Source: Campylobacter subantarcticus LMG 24377 (lineage in GTDB: Bacteria > Campylobacterota > Campylobacteria > Campylobacterales > Campylobacteraceae). From it: a DNA stretch of 64,000 bases. The notes below the pieces were generated by a model that was not told where the DNA came from, did not search any database, and saw only the letters and a list, made by a program, of their open reading frames with translations. How positions within the stretch are numbered: position 1 is the first letter of the stretch; the number at the start of each line of letters is the position of its first letter. Shown here piece after piece: positions 8,748 through 16,347 of the stretch. The DNA lies in assembly GCF_000816305.1 (NCBI RefSeq), contig NZ_CP007773.1, positions 1,788,996-1,852,995 of the forward strand, written 5' to 3'. Both the position numbers and the translations under genes were made by a program.

Positions 8748-9404
8748 ATGAAACTAGAAGAAAATTCACAATTTGGTTTTATGCTAGATCAAAGCAAATG
8801 CGTGGGCTGTAGAACCTGTTCTTTATCATGCAAAGATTACAAAAATATGCCTATTGGGGTTAATTTTCGCCGTGTATTTGAAACAGAAGGTGGAGAGTGG
8901 ACCTGTATGCAAGATGGTAGCGTTGAGCAAAATGTATTTGCTTACTATACTTCAATATCTTGCAACCACTGCTCTAATCCATCTTGTCTTAAAGTGTGTC
9001 CAACCGGTGCAACCATGAAGGTAAAATGGGGTATAGTTATAGTAGAAGATAGCATGTGCATAGGTTGTAAAGCATGTGCTATGGCTTGTCCTTATGGTGC
9101 TCCACAATTTAATCACGAAAGTGGCCATATGAATAAATGCGATGGATGTTATGATAGGTTAAAAGAAGGTAAAAACCCTATCTGTGTTGACTCATGTCCT
9201 TTTAGAGCACTGAAAGCAGGAGATATCACAAAGCTTAGAGAAGCGTATGGAAATTTATCCTCCATAACACCTTTACCCGATGCATCGATAACCCACCCTA
9301 ATTTATGCATAGTACCTGAAAAAAACACTCTAGCTTCAGGCAATAAAAGTGCGATTTTTCATCTACCACAAAACCACCAAGGAGTAAAAAATGACATCAT
9401 TTAG
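8748..9404 (+). CDS. dmsB: DMSO reductase iron-sulfur subunit
   Basis: The 218-residue ferredoxin-type subunit carries four cysteine groups (CVGCRTCSLSC, CNHCSNPSCLKVC, CIGCKACAMAC, CDGC...CVDSC). These are enough for four [4Fe-4S] clusters that pass electrons from the DmsC membrane anchor to DmsA. It lacks its own signal peptide and is presumably exported with DmsA by Tat. A GGGGA ribosome binding site sits six bases before ATG. The 3' end overlaps dmsC by 14 bases. Confidence 0.92.
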   Translation: MKLEENSQFGFMLDQSKCVGCRTCSLSCKDYKNMPIGVNFRRVFETEGGEWTCMQDGSVEQNVFAYYTSISCNHCSNPSCLKVCPTGATMKVKWGIVIVEDSMCIGCKACAMACPYGAPQFNHESGHMNKCDGCYDRLKEGKNPICVDSCPFRALKAGDITKLREAYGNLSSITPLPDASITHPNLCIVPEKNTLASGNKSAIFHLPQNHQGVKNDII

Positions 9405-10257
9405 TCACATTTTAAGCGAAATGCCATTGGTGCTTTTTACCATTTTATCTCAAGCTGTTATAGGGCTTAGTTTCGTATATGCTCCAGCTTTCATCAACGG
9501 ATACAAAAACCACACCCATTTGAAATCATTTGGCTTGATTTTAGGTGTAGCTATGCTTGTTGCTTTTATCCCTTCTTTATTTCATTTAAATGATATTACA
9601 CACATTTTAAATGTATTAAATAGAATGGGAGTATTTTATGCTAATAACGCTTGGCATATAGGGTGGATGAATAATGAAATTTTATTTGTTTCTCTTGTAT
9701 GTGCTTTAGGATTTTTGCTCTATATAAAAACAAAAAACTGGGTGTTTTACCTTGCATTAGCATGTGGAGTTTTAGGCATTTTCTTTATGAGTGGAGCTTA
9801 TGGGACTATGCAAGAAAGCGTTCCCACTTGGAATTTTAAGATAACCTTACTTTATTTTTTTGCTAGTGCTGTATTTTTAGGAGCTATTGTATATTATTGT
9901 TTTTTTGAAAATAGCGAACACGAAAGAAAGATGTCGTTTTTTGCAGGATTAGTAGGCATAGGTTTTTTAAGCACAGCGATAGTTTTGCAAACTTTACACG
10001 TAGGTCAAACATGGATCATGGGACTTGTAAATCCTTTTGAGCTTTTAGGTGGTACTTATGTGTGGTTTATATCACTTTCTTTTGTCTTTTTAGGGCTTGG
10101 AATTAGCACATGGTATTTACACAACTACTTACATGACAAATTCAAAAGCAAATTTTTTGCGTATTTTGCCTTGTTTTGCTCTTTTTTAGGGGTATTTACC
10201 ACTAGAATGTTATTTTATGGACTTATAAGCACACAAATCATGCTAGGACATTTTTAA
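9391..10257 (+). CDS. dmsC: DMSO reductase membrane anchor subunit
   Basis: This 288-residue protein has about eight hydrophobic helices, the expected count for DmsC/NrfD-like menaquinol-oxidising anchors. It oxidises menaquinol and feeds electrons to DmsB. It overlaps dmsB at its 5' end, and its stop overlaps the next start (TAATG), so all four dms genes are translationally coupled. Confidence 0.87.
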   Translation: MTSFSHILSEMPLVLFTILSQAVIGLSFVYAPAFINGYKNHTHLKSFGLILGVAMLVAFIPSLFHLNDITHILNVLNRMGVFYANNAWHIGWMNNEILFVSLVCALGFLLYIKTKNWVFYLALACGVLGIFFMSGAYGTMQESVPTWNFKITLLYFFASAVFLGAIVYYCFFENSEHERKMSFFAGLVGIGFLSTAIVLQTLHVGQTWIMGLVNPFELLGGTYVWFISLSFVFLGLGISTWYLHNYLHDKFKSKFFAYFALFCSFLGVFTTRMLFYGLISTQIMLGHF

Positions 10258-10811
10258 TGAAACAATTAGCTATAGATGTTTTTATAAGCTTTATACAAAA
10301 TCCACCCAACCAAAGTTTGCTAAACCAAATCAAAGAAAACAAACTTTGGCAAGATTGGTTTTTAAAAAACGAAAATCCTTTGCAGATAGAAGCCTTAAAA
10401 CTTCTATCTAGCAATGAAGATGAAGCACTTATAGGAAGTGATTTTGTGAGTTTATTTATAAGCGATATTGAGTATACTAAAGCACCTCCTTTTGCTTCTT
10501 TTTATCTTGACAAAGACAAGGAAATTTACTCTTCAAATTCTAATAAAATCAAAGATATTTTTTTAAATCATCGTTTTTGTGATTTTTTAGAAAATGAACC
10601 TTCAGATAGTCTTGTTAATGAGCTTTTATTTATTAAAGAACTCATCAACACAAAAAACAACAAAGCCCTAAAAGATTTTTTAGAGAAAGAATTTTTTACT
10701 TGGTTTTATCTTTGGAGCAAAGATCTACTAAATGGCTCTAAAAGCAATTTTTACAAAGGCTTGTCAATGCTCATGGAAGATTTCTTTCAAGAACTAGAAA
10801 AAAATTTATAG
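10257..10811 (+). CDS. TorD/DmsD-family molybdoenzyme maturation chaperone
   Basis: The 184-residue soluble, helical protein is coupled to dmsC by a one-base overlap. TorD/DmsD chaperones bind the Tat signal of the catalytic subunit and keep it unexported until the molybdenum cofactor is inserted. Sequence support is a family-typical central region (about residues 70-85, SDYVSLF-like SDFVSLFISDIEY) and a Trp/Leu-rich C-terminal helix bundle. The assignment leans on position as much as on motifs. Confidence 0.75.
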   Translation: MKQLAIDVFISFIQNPPNQSLLNQIKENKLWQDWFLKNENPLQIEALKLLSSNEDEALIGSDFVSLFISDIEYTKAPPFASFYLDKDKEIYSSNSNKIKDIFLNHRFCDFLENEPSDSLVNELLFIKELINTKNNKALKDFLEKEFFTWFYLWSKDLLNGSKSNFYKGLSMLMEDFFQELEKNL

Positions 10812-10839
10812 CAATTTAACACAAATCAATTTTTTCTTT

Positions 10840-10854
10840 TTAACTAGGAGTTAA
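10840..10854 (+). promoter_or_regulatory. NssR-type operator of cgb
   Basis: TTAAC-TAGGA-GTTAA is a perfect inverted repeat with a five-base spacer. It has the same arms and spacing as the TTAAC-N5-GTTAA site bound by the nitrosative-stress regulator NssR upstream of C. jejuni cgb. It lies about 18 bases upstream of the -10 element. Confidence 0.8.
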
Positions 10855-10871
10855 AATATCCTTTTTAGTTT

Positions 10872-10877
10872 TATAAA
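10872..10877 (+). promoter_or_regulatory. -10 element of cgb
   Basis: TATAAA lies 17 bases downstream of the inverted repeat and 12 bases before the cgb start. This places the operator where a CRP-family activator would contact RNA polymerase. Confidence 0.5.
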
Positions 10878-10888
10878 AAGGATATTAA

Positions 10889-11317
10889 ATGACAAAAGAA
10901 CAAATTCAAATCATCAAAGATTGTGTGCCTGTTTTACAAAAAAATGGCGAGATTTTAACTAAAGAATTTTATAAAATCATGTTTGAAGAATACCCTGAAG
11001 TCAAACCCATGTTTAACATGCAAAAACAAGCTTCAGGTGAACAACCAAAAGCCTTGGCTATGGCTATTTTAATGGCAGCTAAGAATGTAGAAAATTTAGA
11101 AAACATGCGATCTTTTGTAGACAAAGTTGCCATTACTCATACTAATTTAAATGTCAAAGAAGAACACTACCCTATCGTTGGTGCTTGTCTTTTAAAAGCT
11201 ATCAAAGTGGTATTAAACGCAGATGAAGCTACACTAAAAGCTTGGGAAGAAGCTTATAAAGCGATCGCGCAATTTTACATCGATATCGAAAAAGAAATCT
11301 ATGCAAAAAACAACTAA
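10889..11317 (+). CDS. cgb: Single-domain haemoglobin (nitric oxide detoxification)
   Basis: The 142-residue globin matches Campylobacter Cgb, which dioxygenates NO to nitrate and protects from nitrosative stress. Expected haem-pocket residues are visible: B10 Tyr28 (KEFYKIM), E7 Gln52 (GEQPKAL) and proximal His84 (ITHTNL), each one position earlier than in C. jejuni Cgb. There is no reductase domain, so it depends on a separate electron donor. It is monocistronic, preceded by an NssR-type operator and followed by a hairpin. An AAAAGGA ribosome binding site precedes the ATG. Confidence 0.93.
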   Translation: MTKEQIQIIKDCVPVLQKNGEILTKEFYKIMFEEYPEVKPMFNMQKQASGEQPKALAMAILMAAKNVENLENMRSFVDKVAITHTNLNVKEEHYPIVGACLLKAIKVVLNADEATLKAWEEAYKAIAQFYIDIEKEIYAKNN

Positions 11318-11339
11318 GCTTTGATTTTTCAAAGCTTAG
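11314..11339. terminator. Bidirectional terminator between cgb and the GlcG-like gene
   Basis: A perfect 11-base stem (CTAAGCTTTGA / TCAAAGCTTAG) with a TTTT loop overlaps the last codon and stop of cgb and the stop of the convergent gene, so it serves both transcripts. Confidence 0.75.
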
Positions 11340-11809
11340 CGTAAAAAGGCTATCCCTGCTTTTGCTATTTTCACATCTTCTTCCAAGTGTGCTCCACCCA
11401 CACCTATACCTCCAACAACTACACCATCAATCAAAATAGGCATCCCACCAGGCATAATGGAAAATTGCTCATCTAAATAACGAATATCTTCAGGGATCTT
11501 ACCCTCTTTTACCCCTTTAAAAATCACCGCAGTTTCTCTTTTTTGCGAAGTAGCAGTATAAGCCTTTTTATAACTAGCATTAAGCGTATGCACTCCTGCT
11601 TTGTCATCTCTTAAAACCGCTAAAATTTGACCCGATTTATCCACTATGGTAATGCTTACATGAAAACCATTTTTTCTTGCTTCTTTTTTAGCTAAATCCA
11701 AAATCCCCTCAACCATTTGCGTAGTTAAAACAGGCTCTTTAACAAGCTCATAAGATTTTGCCACCAAACTTACTCCCAAAAACACGCATAAAATAAATAT
11801 TTTTCTCAT
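11336..11809 (-). CDS. Exported GlcG/HbpS-family protein
   Basis: The 157-residue protein has a signal peptide ([19 protein letters not shown]). It is followed by a DUF336 GlcG/HbpS fold, shown by the segments [31 protein letters not shown] and [10 protein letters not shown]. Members include haem-binding HbpS and proteins of unknown role. The export signal suggests a periplasmic place. It follows the ABC exporter gene on the same strand after nine bases, so the two are probably co-transcribed. The ligand cannot be inferred from the sequence. Confidence 0.8.
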   Translation of the reverse strand: MRKIFILCVFLGVSLVAKSYELVKEPVLTTQMVEGILDLAKKEARKNGFHVSITIVDKSGQILAVLRDDKAGVHTLNASYKKAYTATSQKRETAVIFKGVKEGKIPEDIRYLDEQFSIMPGGMPILIDGVVVGGIGVGGAHLEEDVKIAKAGIAFLR

Positions 11810-11818
11810 CTTTTTCCT

Positions 11819-13447
11819 TTAAAATTTCTCCACCGCATTTTTTGCTAATTCTTTAATATCGCCTTTTAGTTCTTGAATTCGACCATTTTGTGCTAGTAAA
11901 ATCCGATTAGCCATATCAAAATACACATCATCATGCGTAATCGCAAAAATCGTCTTTCCTTGCTCTTTTAATAAAGGCAAAAGCTTAGTATAAAAAAACT
12001 TTCTAAACATAGGATCTTGATCAGCCGCCCACTCATCTAAGATCAAAATATCTCTTTTTTCAAGTAAAGCATTAAGCATGGCTAATCGCTTTTTTTGTCC
12101 TGCTGAAAGCTTTATCGTGCTAAAGGCATTCCCTACAAGCTCTACTTTTTCATTTAACTCTAAAACTTCAAGCCAATACGCCAAATCATCTTTACTAAAT
12201 TTCTCATCTTCTAAAACATATTCAAACAAATGAAAATCACTAAAAATCGCACTAATCAAACCTCTATACTCATAGATATTTTCAGAAGTAATTCTCTCAT
12301 CATCTAAAAAAATATCTCCTTTAAAATCCGTAAAAAGCCCCGCTAAAATCATAGAAAAAGTTGACTTACCACTACCATTTTTACCGATTAAAAACACACA
12401 TTCACCTTTTTTGAGTTCAAAATCAACCGGTTTGAGTGCAAATTTTTCATTATACGCAAATGATACATTTTTAAAAGAAAGTTTTTGCCATGCTCGTTGT
12501 TTTTGGCATATATGAAATTCAGGAGTGTAGTTTTTTAAATTAAGATTAGAGATTTTATCTAAAGCGATCGTTGCCATTAAAAGTGTTGGAAAACTTCCTA
12601 TCATACCTGCTAATGGCGCTCTTAAAAAAAGCACACTTAAAGCGATCGTTGTTGCATTTTGCAAGCTAGTCAACTCATACGCTAAAACGAGGTAAAACTC
12701 CACCCCAACCAAAGCCAACATGGCACTATTGCTCCAGTTATTAGATAAAATATGCAAAACATTGCCCATGGTGGAACTTTTTTTCTTTTTTAGTGCATTT
12801 TTTTCAAATTCATTTTCATAATAATACTTCGCTCTTAAAGGATTTAGCGTAAGTTCTTTGTGGCCTTGTAGGATATTTTGGTAATTTTTTTGCAAAGCAT
12901 CATCATTTTCCCTTGCATTTTTAAAGTAAAAATACACCTTACTCATTAAAAAGTTATCCACAAGCAAAACACACACGATCCACACCAAGCACAGTAAAAA
13001 AATTTCCAAAGAAAGATACGCGATGTATGCACCAGTACAAATGATCAAAACACTTGATTGTATAAATTCAGGAAGTCTTAAAAGCCCAAAAGAAATACTA
13101 CGCACATCGTTATTTAACGAAGCTAAAATTCTAGCTTTAGTAGTGTTTAAGATACTCAAAACACTTGTATTTAAAATTTGCTTGACCACTCTTCGTTGCA
13201 TTTTAAAAATGAAATTTTGACCAAAAGCACTTAGAGCAATTTCCACAAAAGAAGAACTCGCAAAAAATACAAGCAACAAAAGTACAAAATATACAATGAT
13301 GCTCAAATTTTCAAATCTCGTTTTTAATAAAAACTCATTAATAAAAACTAAAGTCAATACACCCAATATACTTGTAAAAATACTAAAACATAAAAAAAGA
13401 ATGATTTTAAATTTATTTTCTTGAAACAAAACCCATAAAAAACTCAC
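11819..13447 (-). CDS. Cyclic-peptide/microcin-type ABC exporter (SyrD/YojI family)
   Basis: This is a fused exporter half-transporter: a six-helix membrane domain (about residues 1-290), then an ATPase with Walker A LIGKNGSGKST, signature KLSAGQKKRLAM, Walker B ILILDEWAADQDP and switch histidine AITHDD. DEWAADQDP is characteristic of the YojI/PvdE/SyrD group. I chose GTG at 13445-13447 because AAAGG lies seven bases upstream. The longer frame to 13486 starts without a ribosome binding site. It corresponds to the exporter next to cgb in C. jejuni. The substrate is unknown, and no peptide precursor gene is seen nearby. Confidence 0.85.
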   Translation of the reverse strand: MSFLWVLFQENKFKIILFLCFSIFTSILGVLTLVFINEFLLKTRFENLSIIVYFVLLLLVFFASSSFVEIALSAFGQNFIFKMQRRVVKQILNTSVLSILNTTKARILASLNNDVRSISFGLLRLPEFIQSSVLIICTGAYIAYLSLEIFLLCLVWIVCVLLVDNFLMSKVYFYFKNARENDDALQKNYQNILQGHKELTLNPLRAKYYYENEFEKNALKKKKSSTMGNVLHILSNNWSNSAMLALVGVEFYLVLAYELTSLQNATTIALSVLFLRAPLAGMIGSFPTLLMATIALDKISNLNLKNYTPEFHICQKQRAWQKLSFKNVSFAYNEKFALKPVDFELKKGECVFLIGKNGSGKSTFSMILAGLFTDFKGDIFLDDERITSENIYEYRGLISAIFSDFHLFEYVLEDEKFSKDDLAYWLEVLELNEKVELVGNAFSTIKLSAGQKKRLAMLNALLEKRDILILDEWAADQDPMFRKFFYTKLLPLLKEQGKTIFAITHDDVYFDMANRILLAQNGRIQELKGDIKELAKNAVEKF

Positions 13448-13543
13448 AGTGATGCCTTTAATAATAATTGTAAAAATTATAACCACTTATTTATAATAGG
13501 TTTTCTCTTTTAAAAACCTATCTCCCAAGACATACAAACCATT

Positions 13544-13562
13544 ATAATACTTTAAGTATTAT
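13544..13562. promoter_or_regulatory. Dyad in the promoter region of the two-partner secretion locus
   Basis: ATAATACTT-T-AAGTATTAT is a perfect nine-base inverted repeat with one central base. It lies 160 bases upstream of the first gene of the secretion locus, in a 274-base AT-rich spacer. It could be an operator; no matching regulator is named. A second hairpin (ATAGGTTTT / AAAACCTAT, 13496-13521) lies just before it. Confidence 0.35.
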
Positions 13563-13721
13563 GTTAATATTTTATTTTATAAATTTTCTTTAATTAAAAA
13601 TTTATAATTTCAATGTTAGTATTGCATTGTTATTAATAATATATTTGTAGTAATTGCTGCAACATATATAAACAAACACAGGCTGATTAAATATATTAAT
13701 TATTTTGAAAGGACTTTTTCA

Positions 13722-16328
13722 ATGTATATAAACACACCTAAAAATCACCTCACGGGGGGGGGATACGATAATTTTCATTTTGGCTTAAGTGCTTTAGCTT
13801 CTTTAAAAAACTTTAAAAACTTCAATCTTTTAAAACTTTCTTTATTTACTATTTTTTCATTAAGTTCTTTAGAAGCAGCTATTCAGGCAGATTATGATAA
13901 AAGTTCTAATGCTTATATTATCACAAAGCATAAATTTAATAATAATGATGTATATGATTATACAAACAATACTTATAAGTTTTTAAATGGTAAAAACTTC
14001 TATGGTCAAATGGCTAGTAATAAAAATCTATCTCATATTACTTTAATTTATGATAATCCTAAAGATAATACTAGTGCATTGCATTTTAGACAAGACATAC
14101 TCACTCCAAGCATTAAAGAAGATATTTTTGTAATTAATGGCTTTCATGGAGCTTATTCTTCTAACACCACCATGAATCAAATCAGCTATATACCTTTTTT
14201 AGTTTCTGCTTATGCTTTTAATGCTAAAGCAAATAATAATACCTTAGTATTAAAAGCAGGAGAATTATCTTCAGTATATTATTTAAAACCAACCAATAAA
14301 GAAGTAATCAATCCTAAGGCTAGTGGTTTGGATAATAAATATAATTTTTTAATTACTCCTGCTATAGCTAGAAAAGGTGAAGCGAGCAATAATACTTTAA
14401 ATTTCTTAAAAGATGCCTATGTGAATATGGGTGTTGAGAACACTTATACCTTAGCCTTAAATGGAGCACCTTATATAGTAGGTGCTTTTGGTATAGATGC
14501 TAATACTAATAATAATACTGTAATATTAAATGATGGAGTAAAGATAGACTTTCATACTACTCCTTATCAGCAAAGTGCTTTAAATGATGGTGATATTTTT
14601 GATGAAAGAATGACTCATGTGGTTGGAGCTATAGCTTATAATGCTAATGCAAATAATAATAAATTACTTATTAATGGTGCTTCATTAATTGTGCATGGTC
14701 CAAGTGGATCATATTCTACTTCAGCTGCTACACATATGGCAGGTGGCTTTGTGGATGTTAATAATAATCAAAGCTATGAGGTAAGAGGAAATAGTGTTAT
14801 TATAAATGATTTACAATTAGACTTAAGAGTAGATGCTAAAAATACTCCTTTAGCTTATAATGCTGTATTAGTAGGTGAGATATTTGGTGGTAGGATTATG
14901 AAAGGTAATGCTTATAAAAACACCATAGATATCAAAGACTTACAAACCTTATTAGAACTTAATAATAATATAGAAGTAAAAGCACTCTTAGACTTTTATG
15001 CAGGTGTAACTAATAATGGTATAGCTAATGATAATAGTGTTAGAATTCATCTTAAAAAGCCATTTGAGATTAATTCTAATTTTACAGGAAAAAATGAGTT
15101 TAATATTTATGGAGGGGTAGCGACTAAAGGAGCTAGTGGAAATAGCATTCATATTGATGGAGATTTAACCCAAGGACTTACTGTTGAAGATAACCAAGAT
15201 AAAATTCAAATCATAGCAGCACAAACTCTAAGTTCTAAGGCAAATAATAATAGCATTGTTATTAACAACTCAAATATTGCTATGCCTTTATTTTTATATG
15301 CAGTTTCTAAAGCTAATTTAGATAATAAAGATTATTATGCAAGTAGTGCTTATGCTAATAGCATAGTTTTAGATAATGTAAAATCAGGTAGAAATCTAAC
15401 TGCTATTATAGAAGCTGATAATTTAGAAAAAAATACTATTAATTATAATCTTGTGCAATCCTTAACCAATGCTTCTAATATAGATAAAGGTTCTAAAGTT
15501 ATACTAAGAGCTAATCAAAAGGCTAATGATAATACTTTAAATATTAAAGATTATTCTAGTAAGGCTAGGGATAATGTATATATTATTAAGGCTAAAGATG
15601 AAAGCACTAATAATAATATAATATTTGATAATATAACCCTAGGCACAGCTTCTAATAAAAGAGAAGGTGAAATAGTAATTAGTGCAGGTATAGCTAAGAA
15701 TACGCATGATAATTATACACATATACATAATCTAAATATAGATGAGTATAAAGACAATTTTAGTATTGTCATAGCAGCTTCTGGTGTATATGGTAAGAAT
15801 GATAAAAGCTATAATAATACTTTATATCTAAGTGGTGATATTAATATTTTTAACCATACTGATGCAAAAGTATTAGTAACAGGTAGCTTTTTACGAATTC
15901 AAGAAGATAATAACTTTAAATCACAAGCTCTAACGCATCAAAGTGGTACTAACAATCACTTAGTGCTAAATACAAACATAACAACAAATACTATCAATAA
16001 CTTTGATCATTATAGCTTTATATTAAAAGATAATATTCAAGCTTATTTAAGTGCTAAAGAAGCTATTTATCTTTCTAAAGATAGTTCTATTAATGTGTAT
16101 ACAAATAATGAGATAAAAAACAAAAGCTTTGTTCTAATGCAAAGTGAAAAAGGCTTTGTTAATGCTAATAATAAAAGATTAAATCAACAAGATTTACAAC
16201 AACTTTTAAACACTATAAGCAAAAACAATTACAAACTACATCAAAACATCAAAGCAAAAACTCAAAAGGCTAATTGCACCCTAAGTGTTAGCAAAGATGC
16301 TAAAAGTATTTATGTTAATTTAAATTAA
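13722..16328 (+). CDS. Phase-variable secreted beta-helix passenger-like protein without a barrel
   Basis: This 868-residue protein has an extended signal region (hydrophobic LLKLSLFTIFSLSSLEA at about residues 36-52). It then shows many short pseudo-repeats of the form NANANNNTLVLxxG typical of right-handed beta-helix passengers in Campylobacter autotransporters of the CapA type. A G9 tract at codons 11-14 sets the frame. With nine Gs the frame is open; eight or ten Gs give a stop within about ten codons. It ends KSIYVNLN with one cysteine (Cys852). It has no C-terminal beta-barrel and no TPS (haemagg_act) domain, so its own route across the outer membrane is unclear. tpsA starts 20 bases later, so they are probably one operon. 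It may be a truncated autotransporter or a dedicated partner of the TPS system. Confidence 0.75.
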   Translation: MYINTPKNHLTGGGYDNFHFGLSALASLKNFKNFNLLKLSLFTIFSLSSLEAAIQADYDKSSNAYIITKHKFNNNDVYDYTNNTYKFLNGKNFYGQMASNKNLSHITLIYDNPKDNTSALHFRQDILTPSIKEDIFVINGFHGAYSSNTTMNQISYIPFLVSAYAFNAKANNNTLVLKAGELSSVYYLKPTNKEVINPKASGLDNKYNFLITPAIARKGEASNNTLNFLKDAYVNMGVENTYTLALNGAPYIVGAFGIDANTNNNTVILNDGVKIDFHTTPYQQSALNDGDIFDERMTHVVGAIAYNANANNNKLLINGASLIVHGPSGSYSTSAATHMAGGFVDVNNNQSYEVRGNSVIINDLQLDLRVDAKNTPLAYNAVLVGEIFGGRIMKGNAYKNTIDIKDLQTLLELNNNIEVKALLDFYAGVTNNGIANDNSVRIHLKKPFEINSNFTGKNEFNIYGGVATKGASGNSIHIDGDLTQGLTVEDNQDKIQIIAAQTLSSKANNNSIVINNSNIAMPLFLYAVSKANLDNKDYYASSAYANSIVLDNVKSGRNLTAIIEADNLEKNTINYNLVQSLTNASNIDKGSKVILRANQKANDNTLNIKDYSSKARDNVYIIKAKDESTNNNIIFDNITLGTASNKREGEIVISAGIAKNTHDNYTHIHNLNIDEYKDNFSIVIAASGVYGKNDKSYNNTLYLSGDINIFNHTDAKVLVTGSFLRIQEDNNFKSQALTHQSGTNNHLVLNTNITTNTINNFDHYSFILKDNIQAYLSAKEAIYLSKDSSINVYTNNEIKNKSFVLMQSEKGFVNANNKRLNQQDLQQLLNTISKNNYKLHQNIKAKTQKANCTLSVSKDAKSIYVNLN
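13754..13762 (+). repeat. G9 homopolymeric tract (contingency locus)
   Basis: Nine consecutive Gs lie inside codons 11-14 of the passenger-like gene. Such tracts slip frequently in Campylobacter and switch surface genes. In this sequence the gene is ON. Confidence 0.9.
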
Positions 16329-16347
16329 AAGCTAGAAAGGATTTAAC

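Noticed and set aside
10816..10830. Second NssR site upstream of cgb
   Set aside because: Only the left arm TTAAC matches; the right arm is not GTTAA.
13448..13486. Longer N-terminus of the ABC exporter
   Set aside because: No ribosome binding site precedes 13486, and AAAGG fits GTG at 13447.
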